A stretch of 15,759 nt of DNA. Origin: SZUA-252 sp035716005 (lineage in GTDB: Bacteria > Eisenbacteria > RBG-16-71-46 > SZUA-252). The stretch covers positions 1 to 15,759 of the forward strand of contig DASTKG010000043.1 in the NCBI GenBank assembly GCA_035716005.1. Direction: 5' to 3'. The position numbers and the translations under genes are program-made. Below the pieces are notes generated by a model. It had not been told where the DNA came from and made no database searches. It was given only the letters and a program-made list of their open reading frames with translations. Shown piece by piece: positions 6,190 to 14,029 of this stretch; the stretch's first letter is position 1; every line of letters begins with the position of its first letter.

Positions 6190-6332
6190 CGCCGCCGTCC
6201 GCCCCCTCCCGGCGGGGCCCCGCATCCCCCTGCTCCGGCAACGATTTGGTCAAGATGAGCCGCGCCCCGGCCGATTCATGACACGAACCGGAATCTCCGC
6301 GCCGTGCGGGCGCGCCACCTTAGAGAGCCGAC
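6190..6332 (+). other. Spacer between anti-sigma gene and cheA, with a G+C palindrome
   Basis: This is the longest gap on the rightward side (143 bases). It has a perfect 12-base palindrome GCGGGGCCCCGC (6212-6223). An alternative stem pairs CCGCC (6192-6196) with GGCGG (6211-6215). These could weaken read-through from the sigma pair, but no T-run follows. A sigma-28-like match lies at 6250-6277. Confidence 0.4.
6250..6277 (+). promoter_or_regulatory. Weak sigma-28 (FliA)-like promoter match before cheA
   Basis: TCAAGATG (6250-6257) and GCCGATTC (6270-6277) are separated by 12 bases. The FliA consensus is TAAAGTTT-N11-GCCGATAA. The -10 half matches 6 of 8 positions, including the GCCGAT core; the -35 half matches 5 of 8. 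Chemotaxis genes are common FliA targets. G+C-rich DNA can give such a match by chance. Confidence 0.25.
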
Positions 6333-8792
6333 ATGGGATCGATGGACGAGGGCATTCTTCGCGAATTCCTGGCCGAGAGCCTGGAGAACGTCGAGCAGAT
6401 CGAGCGGGAGCTCGTCGCGCTCGAACGTGAGCCCGGCGATTCGAAGCGAATCGCCACGCTCTTTCGCGCCGTCCATTCGATCAAGGGAACGTGCGGATTC
6501 TTCGGTTTCACGAAGCTCGCCGCGATCACGCACGCCGGCGAGAACCTCCTCGGCCGGCTGCGGAGCGGCGAGAAGACGCTGACGCCGGACATCGCCAACG
6601 CGCTCCTCGCGCTGGTCGACGCGCTGCGGGCCGTTCTCGGCCGCATCGACGCGACCCAGTCCGAGGGGGACGACGGCTTCCCTCAGCTCATCGAGCGGCT
6701 TCGGCGGCTCGACGCCGACGAGCCGAAGGGGACCGAGGCGGCCGCGGCGACCGAGGCGGCCGCGGCGACGCCCGCGCCACCGCCGGCCGAAGCGCCACTC
6801 GCCGCCCCCGCCGCGACGCCGTCCACGCCCGACTCGAACACGCCGGCGACCGATCGCGCCACGCTCCAGCCTCCTCCCGACGGCGGCCTCTTCGCGCCGC
6901 TGATCGCGAACGGCCGCCTCGACCCCGCCGCGGTCGCGCGCGCCGCGGAGCAGCAGCGGCTGGGCGATCCTCGGAGGCTCGGCGAGATCCTGGTCGAGCA
7001 CGGCGCGCTTCAGCCGCGCGACATCGTCGACGCGCTCCTGGCCCGAAGCGAGGCGGCGGCGCAAGCGGTCGCCGACTCGAGCGTCCGTGTCGACGTCCAC
7101 CTCCTCGACCGCCTGATGAACCTGGTGGGCGAACTGGTGCTGGCGCGCAATCAGCTGATCCTCGAAGTCGCCTCCGCCGACCTCGACGAGCTGCCCGCGA
7201 CGGCGCAGCGCCTCAATCACGTCACGACCGAGCTGCAAGAGCGGATCATGAAGACCCGCATGCAGCCGATCGGCTCCCTCTGCAACAAGCTCCCGCGACT
7301 GGTGCGCGACGTCGCGGGGGCGTGCGGCAAGCGGGTTCGCCTCGAGCTGGAGGGGAGCGAGACGGAACTCGATCGCACCATCCTCGACGCGATCCGCGAT
7401 CCGCTGACGCATCTGGTTCGCAACGCCATCGATCACGGCATCGAGAGCCCCGACGATCGGGTGTCGCGCGGGAAGCCCGAGGAGGGACTCCTCCTGATCC
7501 GCGCGTTCCACGAGGGGGGCAAGGTCCACATCGAGGTGACCGACGACGGCGCCGGAATCCCGATCGCCCGTGTCCGCGAGACGGCGCTTCGCCTGAATCT
7601 CGTTCCGGCGGAGCGCGCCGCGCGCATGACCGACCGGGAGTGGGCGAACGTGATCTTCCTCCCCGGCTTCTCCACCGCGGAGCGGGTGACGAACGTCTCG
7701 GGTCGCGGCGTCGGCATGGACGTCGTGAAGACCAACGTGGAGCGAATCGGCGGCACGATCGACATCGAATCGTCTCCGGGCGCGGGCTCCACGATGCGCA
7801 TCCGCATTCCGCTCACGCTCGCCATCGTGCCGGCCCTGATCGTGACGGCGGGAGGCGAGCGCTACGCCATTCCCCAGGTGAACCTCGTCGAGCTGATCCG
7901 AGTGGAGACGCTGGAGGCGGAGACGAATCTCCCGACCGCGTTCGACGCGCCGGTGCTTCGTTATCGCGACGGGCTCCTCGCGCTCCTCGACCTGCGTTCG
8001 GTCCTGAAGGTGCCGGCGCCGGACGGTGAGCTCGCCGGCGGTCCGGACGGCTCGACGTCGATCGCCGTCGTCCACGCGGACGGCGTCACGTTCGGGCTCG
8101 TCGTCGATTCCATCGAGGCGTCGCAGGAGATCGTGGTGAAGCCGCTCGGGGAGCCGCTCCGGCAGATCGCCGTCTTCGCCGGCGCGACGATCCTGGGCGA
8201 CGGCGCCGTGGCGTTGATTCTCGACATCCCGGGCCTGGCCCGTCACGAGGGAATGTCGGTGCGTCCGGGCGCCATCGCCCAGATCACGGCCAAGGACGAC
8301 GCTCCCGCCGCGGCGCATCTCTTCGCGCCCCGCACGCTGGTCCTCTGCCGCGCGGGCGCACGCTGGACGGTGGCGATCCCGCAGGAGCAGATCGCGCGCC
8401 TCGAGGAGATTCCCGCCCGGAAGGTGGAGCGGATCGGCGACCGCGCGGTGGTGCAGTACCGCGGCGGAATCCTTCCGCTCGTCTCGCTCGGCGCGATCCT
8501 CGATCTCGGCGACGCGCCTCAGGCGGCCGACGCCGAATGGATCGGCGCGTCCGACACGCTTCCCGTCGTGGTGCACGAGCGCGAGGGGCGCGGGATCGGA
8601 CTCGTGGTCGATTCCATCGTGGAGATCGTGGAGGCGAGGATCGCGGCCGGCTCCCGCCGGGAGCGCCCCGGCTTCGGAGGCGCGGTGGTGGTGCGCGGGT
8701 CGGTGACGGAGCTGCTGGATCTGGAGGCGCTTCTGGGCGCCTCGCCCGTGGGGCGCGACCTCGCGCTGGCGCGGACCGGAACGGAGGGTTGA
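6333..8792 (+). CDS. cheA: Chemotaxis histidine kinase CheA with two CheW-like domains
   Basis: This is an 819-aa sensor kinase that takes receptor signals and phosphorylates CheY and CheB. The Hpt domain (about 1-125) carries phospho-accepting H48 in FRAVHSIKGTCGFFGF. An Ala/Pro linker (130-180) follows. Residues 186-240 contain RLGEILVEHGALQPRDIVDALLAR, similar to the MshEN/T2SSE-N helical module, where a CheY-binding P2 domain would be expected. The dimerisation region (250-320) has LLDRLMNLVGELVLARNQL. The ATPase domain shows the N box HLVRNAIDHGIE (360-371), G1 DDGAGI (404-409), F box FLPGFST and G2 GRGVGMDV (457-464). Two CheW-like domains end the protein (about 495-640 and 660-810). 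All catalytic motifs are intact. ATG at 6333 is used; M4 (6342) is an alternative. cheW follows after 3 bases. Confidence 0.96.
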   Translation: MGSMDEGILREFLAESLENVEQIERELVALEREPGDSKRIATLFRAVHSIKGTCGFFGFTKLAAITHAGENLLGRLRSGEKTLTPDIANALLALVDALRAVLGRIDATQSEGDDGFPQLIERLRRLDADEPKGTEAAAATEAAAATPAPPPAEAPLAAPAATPSTPDSNTPATDRATLQPPPDGGLFAPLIANGRLDPAAVARAAEQQRLGDPRRLGEILVEHGALQPRDIVDALLARSEAAAQAVADSSVRVDVHLLDRLMNLVGELVLARNQLILEVASADLDELPATAQRLNHVTTELQERIMKTRMQPIGSLCNKLPRLVRDVAGACGKRVRLELEGSETELDRTILDAIRDPLTHLVRNAIDHGIESPDDRVSRGKPEEGLLLIRAFHEGGKVHIEVTDDGAGIPIARVRETALRLNLVPAERAARMTDREWANVIFLPGFSTAERVTNVSGRGVGMDVVKTNVERIGGTIDIESSPGAGSTMRIRIPLTLAIVPALIVTAGGERYAIPQVNLVELIRVETLEAETNLPTAFDAPVLRYRDGLLALLDLRSVLKVPAPDGELAGGPDGSTSIAVVHADGVTFGLVVDSIEASQEIVVKPLGEPLRQIAVFAGATILGDGAVALILDIPGLARHEGMSVRPGAIAQITAKDDAPAAAHLFAPRTLVLCRAGARWTVAIPQEQIARLEEIPARKVERIGDRAVVQYRGGILPLVSLGAILDLGDAPQAADAEWIGASDTLPVVVHEREGRGIGLVVDSIVEIVEARIAAGSRRERPGFGGAVVVRGSVTELLDLEALLGASPVGRDLALARTGTEG
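6732..6767 (+). repeat. Exact 18-base tandem duplication in the cheA linker
   Basis: Two identical adjacent 18-base copies (6732-6749 and 6750-6767) encode TEAAAATEAAAA in the flexible linker after the Hpt domain. Exact identity suggests recent slippage in a segment with little sequence constraint. Confidence 0.8.
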
Positions 8793-8795
8793 ACG

Positions 8796-9230
8796 ATGGC
8801 CGATGAACGCCTCCTCTGCACGTTCCGCGTGGCGGAACACCTCCTCGGCCTCGACATCGCCGTCGTTCAGGAAGTCCTGCGCCATCAGGAGATCACGCGC
8901 CTGCCGCTCGCGTCGCCCGCGGTGCGCGGGATCATGAATCTTCGCGGCCACATCGTTCCCGCCGTCGATCTTCGCCGCTGCCTCTCGCTCCCTTCGGCCA
9001 ACGGTCTCGACACCGCGACCATCGTGGTGCGAGGGCGGGAGGACGCCGCGGCGAGCCTCCTCGTCGACGAGATCGGCGACGTGATTCGCGTGGACGATTC
9101 GACGTTCGAGCGGACGCCGGAGACGGTGGGCGGCGTGGCGCGGGACCTGATTCACGGAGTGTTCCCACTTCAAGACCGGCTGCTGCTCGAGCTGGACCTC
9201 GGAAAAGTACTGAGAACGGCGTACGCCTAG
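8796..9230 (+). CDS. cheW: Chemotaxis coupling protein CheW
   Basis: This is a 144-aa single-domain CheW, which links receptor tips to the P5 domain of CheA in the chemosensory array. It opens LLCTFRVAEHLLGLDIAVVQEVLRH and has the family core LASPAVRGIMNLRGHIVPAVDLRRCL (about residues 38-64). Later come LLVDEIGDVIRV and the closing LLLELDLGKVLR. It is a cytoplasmic protein of normal length with a single domain. The ATG is preceded by GGAGGG with 7-8 bases spacing, and the gene begins 3 bases after the cheA stop, so the two are one transcript. A 48-base spacer with a small CCGGC/GCCGG hairpin separates it from the receptor gene. Confidence 0.95.
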   Translation: MADERLLCTFRVAEHLLGLDIAVVQEVLRHQEITRLPLASPAVRGIMNLRGHIVPAVDLRRCLSLPSANGLDTATIVVRGREDAAASLLVDEIGDVIRVDDSTFERTPETVGGVARDLIHGVFPLQDRLLLELDLGKVLRTAYA

Positions 9231-9278
9231 GCACGACGGGCCCGGCAAGGCCGGTCGCCACGGAAGGAGTCGACGGAC

Positions 9279-11039
9279 ATGATGCTCTCCATTCGGCGCC
9301 AGCTCCTCGGAAGCGCGATCCTCGCGCTGGCGGGGTTCGTACTCTTCGGCGTCGTGGCCTTCGCCACGCTGAACGAACTGAAGATCAACGGCCCGCGCTA
9401 TCTCCGGATCATCCAGGGGAAGGATCTCGTGGCGGACCTGGTGCCGCAGCCGGTCACGCTCATCGAGTCGTACCTGGCCGTCCACCAGATGCTCGGCGAG
9501 ACCGATCGCCGGCGGCTGGACGAGCTGATCCGCGACTCGCAGGACCTCCGCACGCAGTTCGAGGCGCGCCATCAGTACTGGGAGAAGATGCTCCCGCCCG
9601 GCCAGCTCAAGTCGACCCTGCACGACAAGGCCTACCCGCCCGCCTCGGAGTTCCTCCGCCTGGTGGACGAGTCCTTCATCCCGGCCGTGCGCCGCGGCGA
9701 CCAGGAAGCCGCCCGGCAGATCGCGGACGGCGAGCTGAAGCCGCTCTACGAGCAGCACATGAAGGTCGTGCTCGAGGTGGTGCAGCTCGCCACGCGGCAG
9801 ACCTCCGAGGAGGAGGACGCGGCCCTCACCATCACGAGACAGCGATCGGCGCTCGTTCCTCTCCTCGGGCTGGGGCTCGCCGCGATCACCCTGACCATCG
9901 GCCTCTACCTCTCGCGCCGCATCGTCCGCGCCATCGAGCAGATGCGCCGCGTGGCCGAGCGGACCGCGGGCGGAGACCTCACCTCCCGGGTTCCCTACGA
10001 GGGGCGCGACGAGCTGGGCCAGCTGGCGGTCTCGACCAATCAGATGATCGACTCCCTCCGCGGCGTCCTCTCCCACATCAGCGACCGGGCCGTGACCCTG
10101 GCGACCGCCTCGGAGGAGCTCTCCTCCGTGTCGACGCAGATGATCGGGAGCGCCGAAGAGACGTCCCGCCAGGCGAGCATGGTCTCGTCCGGATCGGAGC
10201 AGATCAGCCACAGCGTCGAGAGCGTCTCCGTCTCGGTGGAGGAGATGATCGCGAGCATCCAGGAGATCTCGAAGAACACGAGCGAGGCGGCCCGCGTCGC
10301 GACGGTCGCCGCCGGCGAGGCGGACATCACGAACGCCGCGGTGAACAAGCTCGGCGCGAGCAGCGGCGAGATCGGCAAGGTCGTGCAGGTGATCAACACC
10401 ATCGCCCAGCAGACGAACCTTCTCGCCCTGAACGCCACGATCGAGGCGGCGCGCGCCGGGGAGGCCGGCAAGGGCTTCGCGGTCGTCGCCAACGAGGTGA
10501 AGGAGCTGGCGAACGAGACGGCCGCCGCCACGAAGGACATCAGCCGGAAGATCGAGGCGATTCAGGCCGACACCACCGACGCCATTCAGGCGATCGGGAA
10601 GATCAGCGAGACGATTCAGCAGATCAAGGACATCTCGAACTCGATCGCCACCGCCCTGGAGCAGCAGCTCGCGACGTCGGGCGAGATCGGGCGGAACCTG
10701 ACCGAGGCGGCGCGGGGGAGCAACGAGATCAGCGCCGGCATCGTGAAGGTGGCCGAGATCGCCCGCGACACGGCCGGTAGCAGCGAGAACACGCAGAAGG
10801 CGGCCGAGGAGCTGGCGCGGCTGGCCGCGGAACTCCGCGGTCTGACCCAGCGCTTCCGGTACACGTCGGACGACGAGTCCGGCGACACGGCGCAGGAAGA
10901 GCGGACCGCCAAGGCGGCCACGGCGGCGCCGGCGACGGTGGTGGCCATGGAAGCGGCGCGGGCGGCCTCGCGGGCGCGCGCGGCGCGCGGCGAGGGACGC
11001 CGCGCCGACGACGCGCCCCCCCTCGCGAACGCGGGGTGA
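9279..11039 (+). CDS. Methyl-accepting chemotaxis protein (transmembrane receptor)
   Basis: This 586-aa receptor is probably the input of the cluster. The membrane helices are about residues 9-30 and 191-211. They enclose a helical periplasmic sensor of about 160 residues with NGPRYLRIIQGKDLVADLV and LIESYLAVHQML. A HAMP domain (212-264) follows, then the cytoplasmic signalling coiled coil (about 270-525). The conserved hairpin tip is QQTNLLALNATIEAARAGEAGKGFAVVANEVKEL (377-410), which binds CheA and CheW. Possible methylation sites are the Glu pairs at about 279-280 and 293-294. The C-terminal 60 residues are a disordered Ala/Arg tail without an NWETF-type CheR tether. The sensor ligand is unknown. 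GGAAGGAG lies 9 bases before the ATG. The next residue is also Met, so the start may be at 9282. Confidence 0.95.
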   Translation: MMLSIRRQLLGSAILALAGFVLFGVVAFATLNELKINGPRYLRIIQGKDLVADLVPQPVTLIESYLAVHQMLGETDRRRLDELIRDSQDLRTQFEARHQYWEKMLPPGQLKSTLHDKAYPPASEFLRLVDESFIPAVRRGDQEAARQIADGELKPLYEQHMKVVLEVVQLATRQTSEEEDAALTITRQRSALVPLLGLGLAAITLTIGLYLSRRIVRAIEQMRRVAERTAGGDLTSRVPYEGRDELGQLAVSTNQMIDSLRGVLSHISDRAVTLATASEELSSVSTQMIGSAEETSRQASMVSSGSEQISHSVESVSVSVEEMIASIQEISKNTSEAARVATVAAGEADITNAAVNKLGASSGEIGKVVQVINTIAQQTNLLALNATIEAARAGEAGKGFAVVANEVKELANETAAATKDISRKIEAIQADTTDAIQAIGKISETIQQIKDISNSIATALEQQLATSGEIGRNLTEAARGSNEISAGIVKVAEIARDTAGSSENTQKAAEELARLAAELRGLTQRFRYTSDDESGDTAQEERTAKAATAAPATVVAMEAARAASRARAARGEGRRADDAPPLANAG

Positions 11040-11104
11040 GCGATGACCTATCTCGAGCGGATGAATCGGCGTGGCCCGCGCGGGCCGAAGCGAATGGGAG
11101 GCAG

Positions 11105-11491
11105 ATGATGAAGGCTTTGGTCGTCGACGACTCGCGCTCGATGCGAGCGATTCTCTCGAAGCAGCTCCGCGAGCTCGGATTCCAGGTCGCGGAGGCCCCC
11201 GGCGGCGTGGAGGCGCTGCGGGCGCTTCACGAAGAGGGGCCGTTCGAGCTCGTCCTTCTCGACTGGAACATGCCGGAGATGGATGGACGCGAGGTGCTGA
11301 CGCTCATCCGGTCCGAGCCGAATTACAGGAACATGCGGGTGATGATGGTCACCACGGAGAGCGAGATGTCGCAGGTCTCCGTGGCGCTCGAGGCGGGGGC
11401 GAACGAATACCTCATGAAGCCGTTCGACCGCGACTCCCTTCTCGAGAAGCTCATCCTCCTCGGGCTCGATCCGAGCGGGCGGACGCTCTGA
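11105..11491 (+). CDS. cheY: Single-domain response regulator CheY
   Basis: This is a 128-aa receiver protein without an output domain. Acidic-pocket D8 and D9 lie in ALVVDDSRSMR, the phospho-acceptor is D53 in LVLLDWNMPEMDG, the switch residue is T83 in MMVTTESE, and K105 is in YLMKPFD. All key residues are present, so it should be phosphorylated by CheA and act as the diffusible output. The start at 11105 (or the adjacent ATG at 11108) is chosen for the GGGAGG just upstream. A longer frame from a GTG at 11036, overlapping the receptor stop, would add a non-conserved 23-residue leader. The stop TGA shares its last base with the cheB ATG. The target of this CheY is unknown, since no motor gene is in view. 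Confidence 0.93.
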   Translation: MMKALVVDDSRSMRAILSKQLRELGFQVAEAPGGVEALRALHEEGPFELVLLDWNMPEMDGREVLTLIRSEPNYRNMRVMMVTTESEMSQVSVALEAGANEYLMKPFDRDSLLEKLILLGLDPSGRTL

Positions 11492-12621
11492 TGGGAAATC
11501 CGGTTCGACGAATTCGCGTGATGGTCGTGGACGACGTCTCCATGGTCCGGCGACTCGTCACGAACGCCCTCGGGGCCGACCCGGCGATCGAAGTCGTGGG
11601 CGCCGCGGCGAACGGGCGTGAGGCGCTGGAGAAGATCCCCGTCGTGAAGCCCGACCTCGTCATCCTCGACTACGAGATGCCGGAGATGGACGGGTTGGAA
11701 ACGCTGAGGGAGATCCGAAAGCTGGTCGGCGGGCCGAAGGTGATCTTCTTCTCCTCGTACACTCGGCAGGGGGCGAAGGTCTCCCTCGACGCCCTCTGGC
11801 AGGGCGCGGACGACTACGCGACGAAGGTGACCGCCGACAATCTCGCGGCGGCGACGAAGTGCGTTCAGAACGAGCTGATTCCCAAGATCAAAGGGCTCTG
11901 CGAAGGCGCGACGGACGGATCGGGCGTCGCCGCTCCCGCCGCGGCCGCTCCCGCCTCGGCCGACGCGCCGGGCGCGGCGCCCGCGGTTCAAGGCGCGACG
12001 ACGCAGCAGCCCTCCATCGCCCGCGCCGACGTCCTGGCGATCGGCGCCTCCACCGGAGGCCCGCGCGCCCTCTCGACGGTGATCGAGGCGCTTCCGGCCG
12101 ATTTCCCGCTTCCGATCCTGGTGGTGCAGCACATGCCGCCGCTCTTCACCCGCTCGCTGGCCGAACGGCTCGCCTCCCGCTCCGTCCTTCGCTGCGCCGA
12201 GGGAGTGGACGGCGCGCTCCTCGAGCCGGGAACGGTCTGGATCGCGCCCGGAAACTGGCACATGACGGTCGTGCGCGACGGGACCGACGTCCGGATCCGT
12301 CTGACGGGCGATCCTCCGGAGAACTCGTGCCGTCCGTCGGTCGACCCTCTCTTCCGCTCCGTGGCGGAGGTCTACGGACCGAGCGCGCTCGGCGTGCTCC
12401 TGACGGGGATGGGACAGGACGGCCTCCTGGGCGCCCGCCGGATTCACGAGCGCCAGGGCCGCATCCTGGTTCAGGACGAAGCGACGAGCGTGGTCTGGGG
12501 AATGCCCGGCGCGGTGGCGCGAGCGGGACTCGCGCAGCGGATCGTGCCGCTTCCGGAAATGGCGGGCGAGATCCTCAAGCACGTGACCGCCTTGGGGCGG
12601 CGCCGCGCGTCGGTGGTCTAG
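11491..12621 (+). CDS. cheB: Chemotaxis response regulator protein-glutamate methylesterase CheB
   Basis: This 376-aa protein removes methyl groups from receptors and can deamidate Gln at the same sites, resetting sensitivity. The N-terminal receiver (1-125) has D14/D15 and phospho-acceptor D60 in LVILDYEMPEMDG. An Ala/Pro-rich linker (140-175) leads to the esterase domain. The catalytic triad is S187 (AIGASTGGP), H214 (VVQHMPPLF) and D310 (LLTGMGQDGLLG). In the receiver the Lys that normally precedes Pro is followed by Val (ATKVTADN), a small departure from the usual KP. The ATG overlaps the cheY stop by one base, so translation is coupled. With CheR it forms the adaptation system for the receptor encoded two genes upstream. 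Confidence 0.95.
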   Translation: MGNPVRRIRVMVVDDVSMVRRLVTNALGADPAIEVVGAAANGREALEKIPVVKPDLVILDYEMPEMDGLETLREIRKLVGGPKVIFFSSYTRQGAKVSLDALWQGADDYATKVTADNLAAATKCVQNELIPKIKGLCEGATDGSGVAAPAAAAPASADAPGAAPAVQGATTQQPSIARADVLAIGASTGGPRALSTVIEALPADFPLPILVVQHMPPLFTRSLAERLASRSVLRCAEGVDGALLEPGTVWIAPGNWHMTVVRDGTDVRIRLTGDPPENSCRPSVDPLFRSVAEVYGPSALGVLLTGMGQDGLLGARRIHERQGRILVQDEATSVVWGMPGAVARAGLAQRIVPLPEMAGEILKHVTALGRRRASVV

Positions 12622-12628
12622 GAGCCCG

Positions 12629-13540
12629 GTGACTCCGAGTCCCTTGGACCCCATCGACATTTCGCCCTCGCCGGTGAGTCTCGACCCGGGCGGCTACGCC
12701 TATCTCCAGCGTCTCCTCGCGGAGCGGACCGGCATCGTCCTCGACGCGGGAAAGGAGTACCTGGTGGCGGCGCGCCTCCACGCGCTCATGCAGTCGGAGG
12801 GCTTCAGCTCCGTCTCGTCGCTCCTCGAGTCGCTTCAGCAGGACGAGGTCCCCGGAGGGCTCCATCGCCGGGCCATCGAGGCGATGCTGAACGGCGAGAC
12901 GTCGTTCTTTCGGGATCACTACCCCTTCGAGGCGCTTCGGACCACGATCCTCCCGGAGATGATGGCGCGGCGCGCCGGGACGCGGTGCCTGAACCTCTGG
13001 TGCGCCGCCTCGGCCAGCGGGCAGGAGGCCTATTCCGTCGCCATGCTCCTCCTGGAGCACATGCCGCTGCTCCAGGACTGGAGGGTGGATCTCCTGGCGA
13101 CCGACGTCTCGGAGACGATGCTGCGGAGGGCCCGCGCGGGATCCTATCGCCAGATCGAGGTGAACCGCGGGCTCCCCGCGAGCTTCCTCGTGAAGTACTT
13201 CGAGCGCGACGGCGAGGATTGGCGGGTGAAGGAGCGGGTCCGGCGGATGGTCCAATTCAGCCACATGAATCTCATCGAGCCCTGGAGGAACCTCCCGCTC
13301 CTCGACGTGATTCTCATGCGGAACGTGCTGATCTACTTCAGTAACGAGACGCGCCGGTCGATCTTGCAGAGTGTCTTGAAGTCGCTTCGGCCCGACGGGT
13401 ACCTGATCCTCGGGGGCGGAGAGACTTCCCTGGCCCTTGACCGCACCTTCGAACCGGTGCGCATCGGAAAGGCCGTTTGCTACCGGATTCGCGGCGCTCG
13501 TGGGGATGCCGCGCCGGACATGGGGACCCAGCCGGTATGA
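12629..13540 (+). CDS. cheR: Chemotaxis protein methyltransferase CheR
   Basis: This 303-aa SAM-dependent enzyme methylates receptor glutamates. The N-terminal helical domain (about 20-90) ends in the motif NGETSFFRD (89-96). The SAM-binding motif is LNLWCAASASGQEAYSVAML (about 121-140), a GQE variant of the commoner CSTGEEPYS. ATDVSETMLRRARAG follows, then MNLIEPW and ILMRNVLIYFS. The C-terminus has LRPDGYLILGGGETS, as usual. No TPR or beta-subdomain extension is seen. The receptor here lacks a pentapeptide tether, so docking must be direct. The start is GTG at 12629 with GGAG 4 bases upstream, 7 bases after the cheB stop. The stop overlaps the next gene by four bases (ATGA). Confidence 0.95.
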   Translation: MTPSPLDPIDISPSPVSLDPGGYAYLQRLLAERTGIVLDAGKEYLVAARLHALMQSEGFSSVSSLLESLQQDEVPGGLHRRAIEAMLNGETSFFRDHYPFEALRTTILPEMMARRAGTRCLNLWCAASASGQEAYSVAMLLLEHMPLLQDWRVDLLATDVSETMLRRARAGSYRQIEVNRGLPASFLVKYFERDGEDWRVKERVRRMVQFSHMNLIEPWRNLPLLDVILMRNVLIYFSNETRRSILQSVLKSLRPDGYLILGGGETSLALDRTFEPVRIGKAVCYRIRGARGDAAPDMGTQPV

Positions 13541-14019
13541 GCACGACGACGATCGAACTCCAGGAGTGGCTCGACTGCCTCACCCACGTGGCGGCCGACT
13601 ACGCCGCGCACCATCTCCGCTTCGACTCGAGCACCCCGGCCCCGGCGGCATCGGCTCCGGGCGCGCCCAGGCCCGCCGTCTACGTCGCCATCCTCGGCTC
13701 CAAGGTCTCGATGCATCTCGGCCTCGCGACCTCGGTCGAGGGCGCCCATGCGCTGGCGCGAGCGTTCCTGGGTGTCCGCGGCCAGGGCGCCGTCGAGGAG
13801 CGCGACGTCGTCGACGGCATGAGCGAGATCCTGAACATCCTGGCCGGAAAGGTGAAGTCGCGCATGACGGCTCGCGATGGGTCGCTGCGGCTGGGGCTTC
13901 CGATGTTCGTGTCCGGCGCCGTGGGTCACGGCGACGGGGTTGAGCGGGCGGTCGTGGACGTGGCGATGGGACCGGTTCCCTGCCAGCTCCACGTCTTCCG
14001 CCAGAATCGCCACGCGTAG
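13537..14019 (+). CDS. cheX: CheX-family CheY-phosphate phosphatase
   Basis: This 160-aa protein has the active-site helix of the CheC/CheX/FliY family: EERDVVDGMSEILNILAGKVKS, where E97 and N100 form the ExxN pair that positions water for hydrolysis of the CheY aspartyl-phosphate. Only one such helix is present, as in CheX rather than CheC. The family fold is also suggested by AVYVAILGSKVSMHLGLATS (about 47-66) and by ARAFLGVRGQG. It would terminate the signal in a pathway lacking CheZ. The start ATG overlaps the cheR stop (ATGA), which fixes the start and implies translational coupling. A CheC-like or plain CheX-domain adaptation protein is the alternative reading. The gene is followed 10 bases later by the FG-GAP protein. 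Confidence 0.8.
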   Translation: MSTTTIELQEWLDCLTHVAADYAAHHLRFDSSTPAPAASAPGAPRPAVYVAILGSKVSMHLGLATSVEGAHALARAFLGVRGQGAVEERDVVDGMSEILNILAGKVKSRMTARDGSLRLGLPMFVSGAVGHGDGVERAVVDVAMGPVPCQLHVFRQNRHA

Positions 14020-14029
14020 GGAGACGCAC

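Noticed and set aside
9242..9254. CCGGC-AAG-GCCGG hairpin between cheW and mcp
   Set aside because: A 5-bp stem in G+C-rich DNA is expected by chance, and no T-run or other sign of function is present.
6276..10211. 1311-codon open frame on the minus strand opposite cheA, cheW and mcp
   Set aside because: It is His/Arg/Asp-rich without any domain. It arises from G+C-biased third positions of the three well-identified genes on the plus strand.
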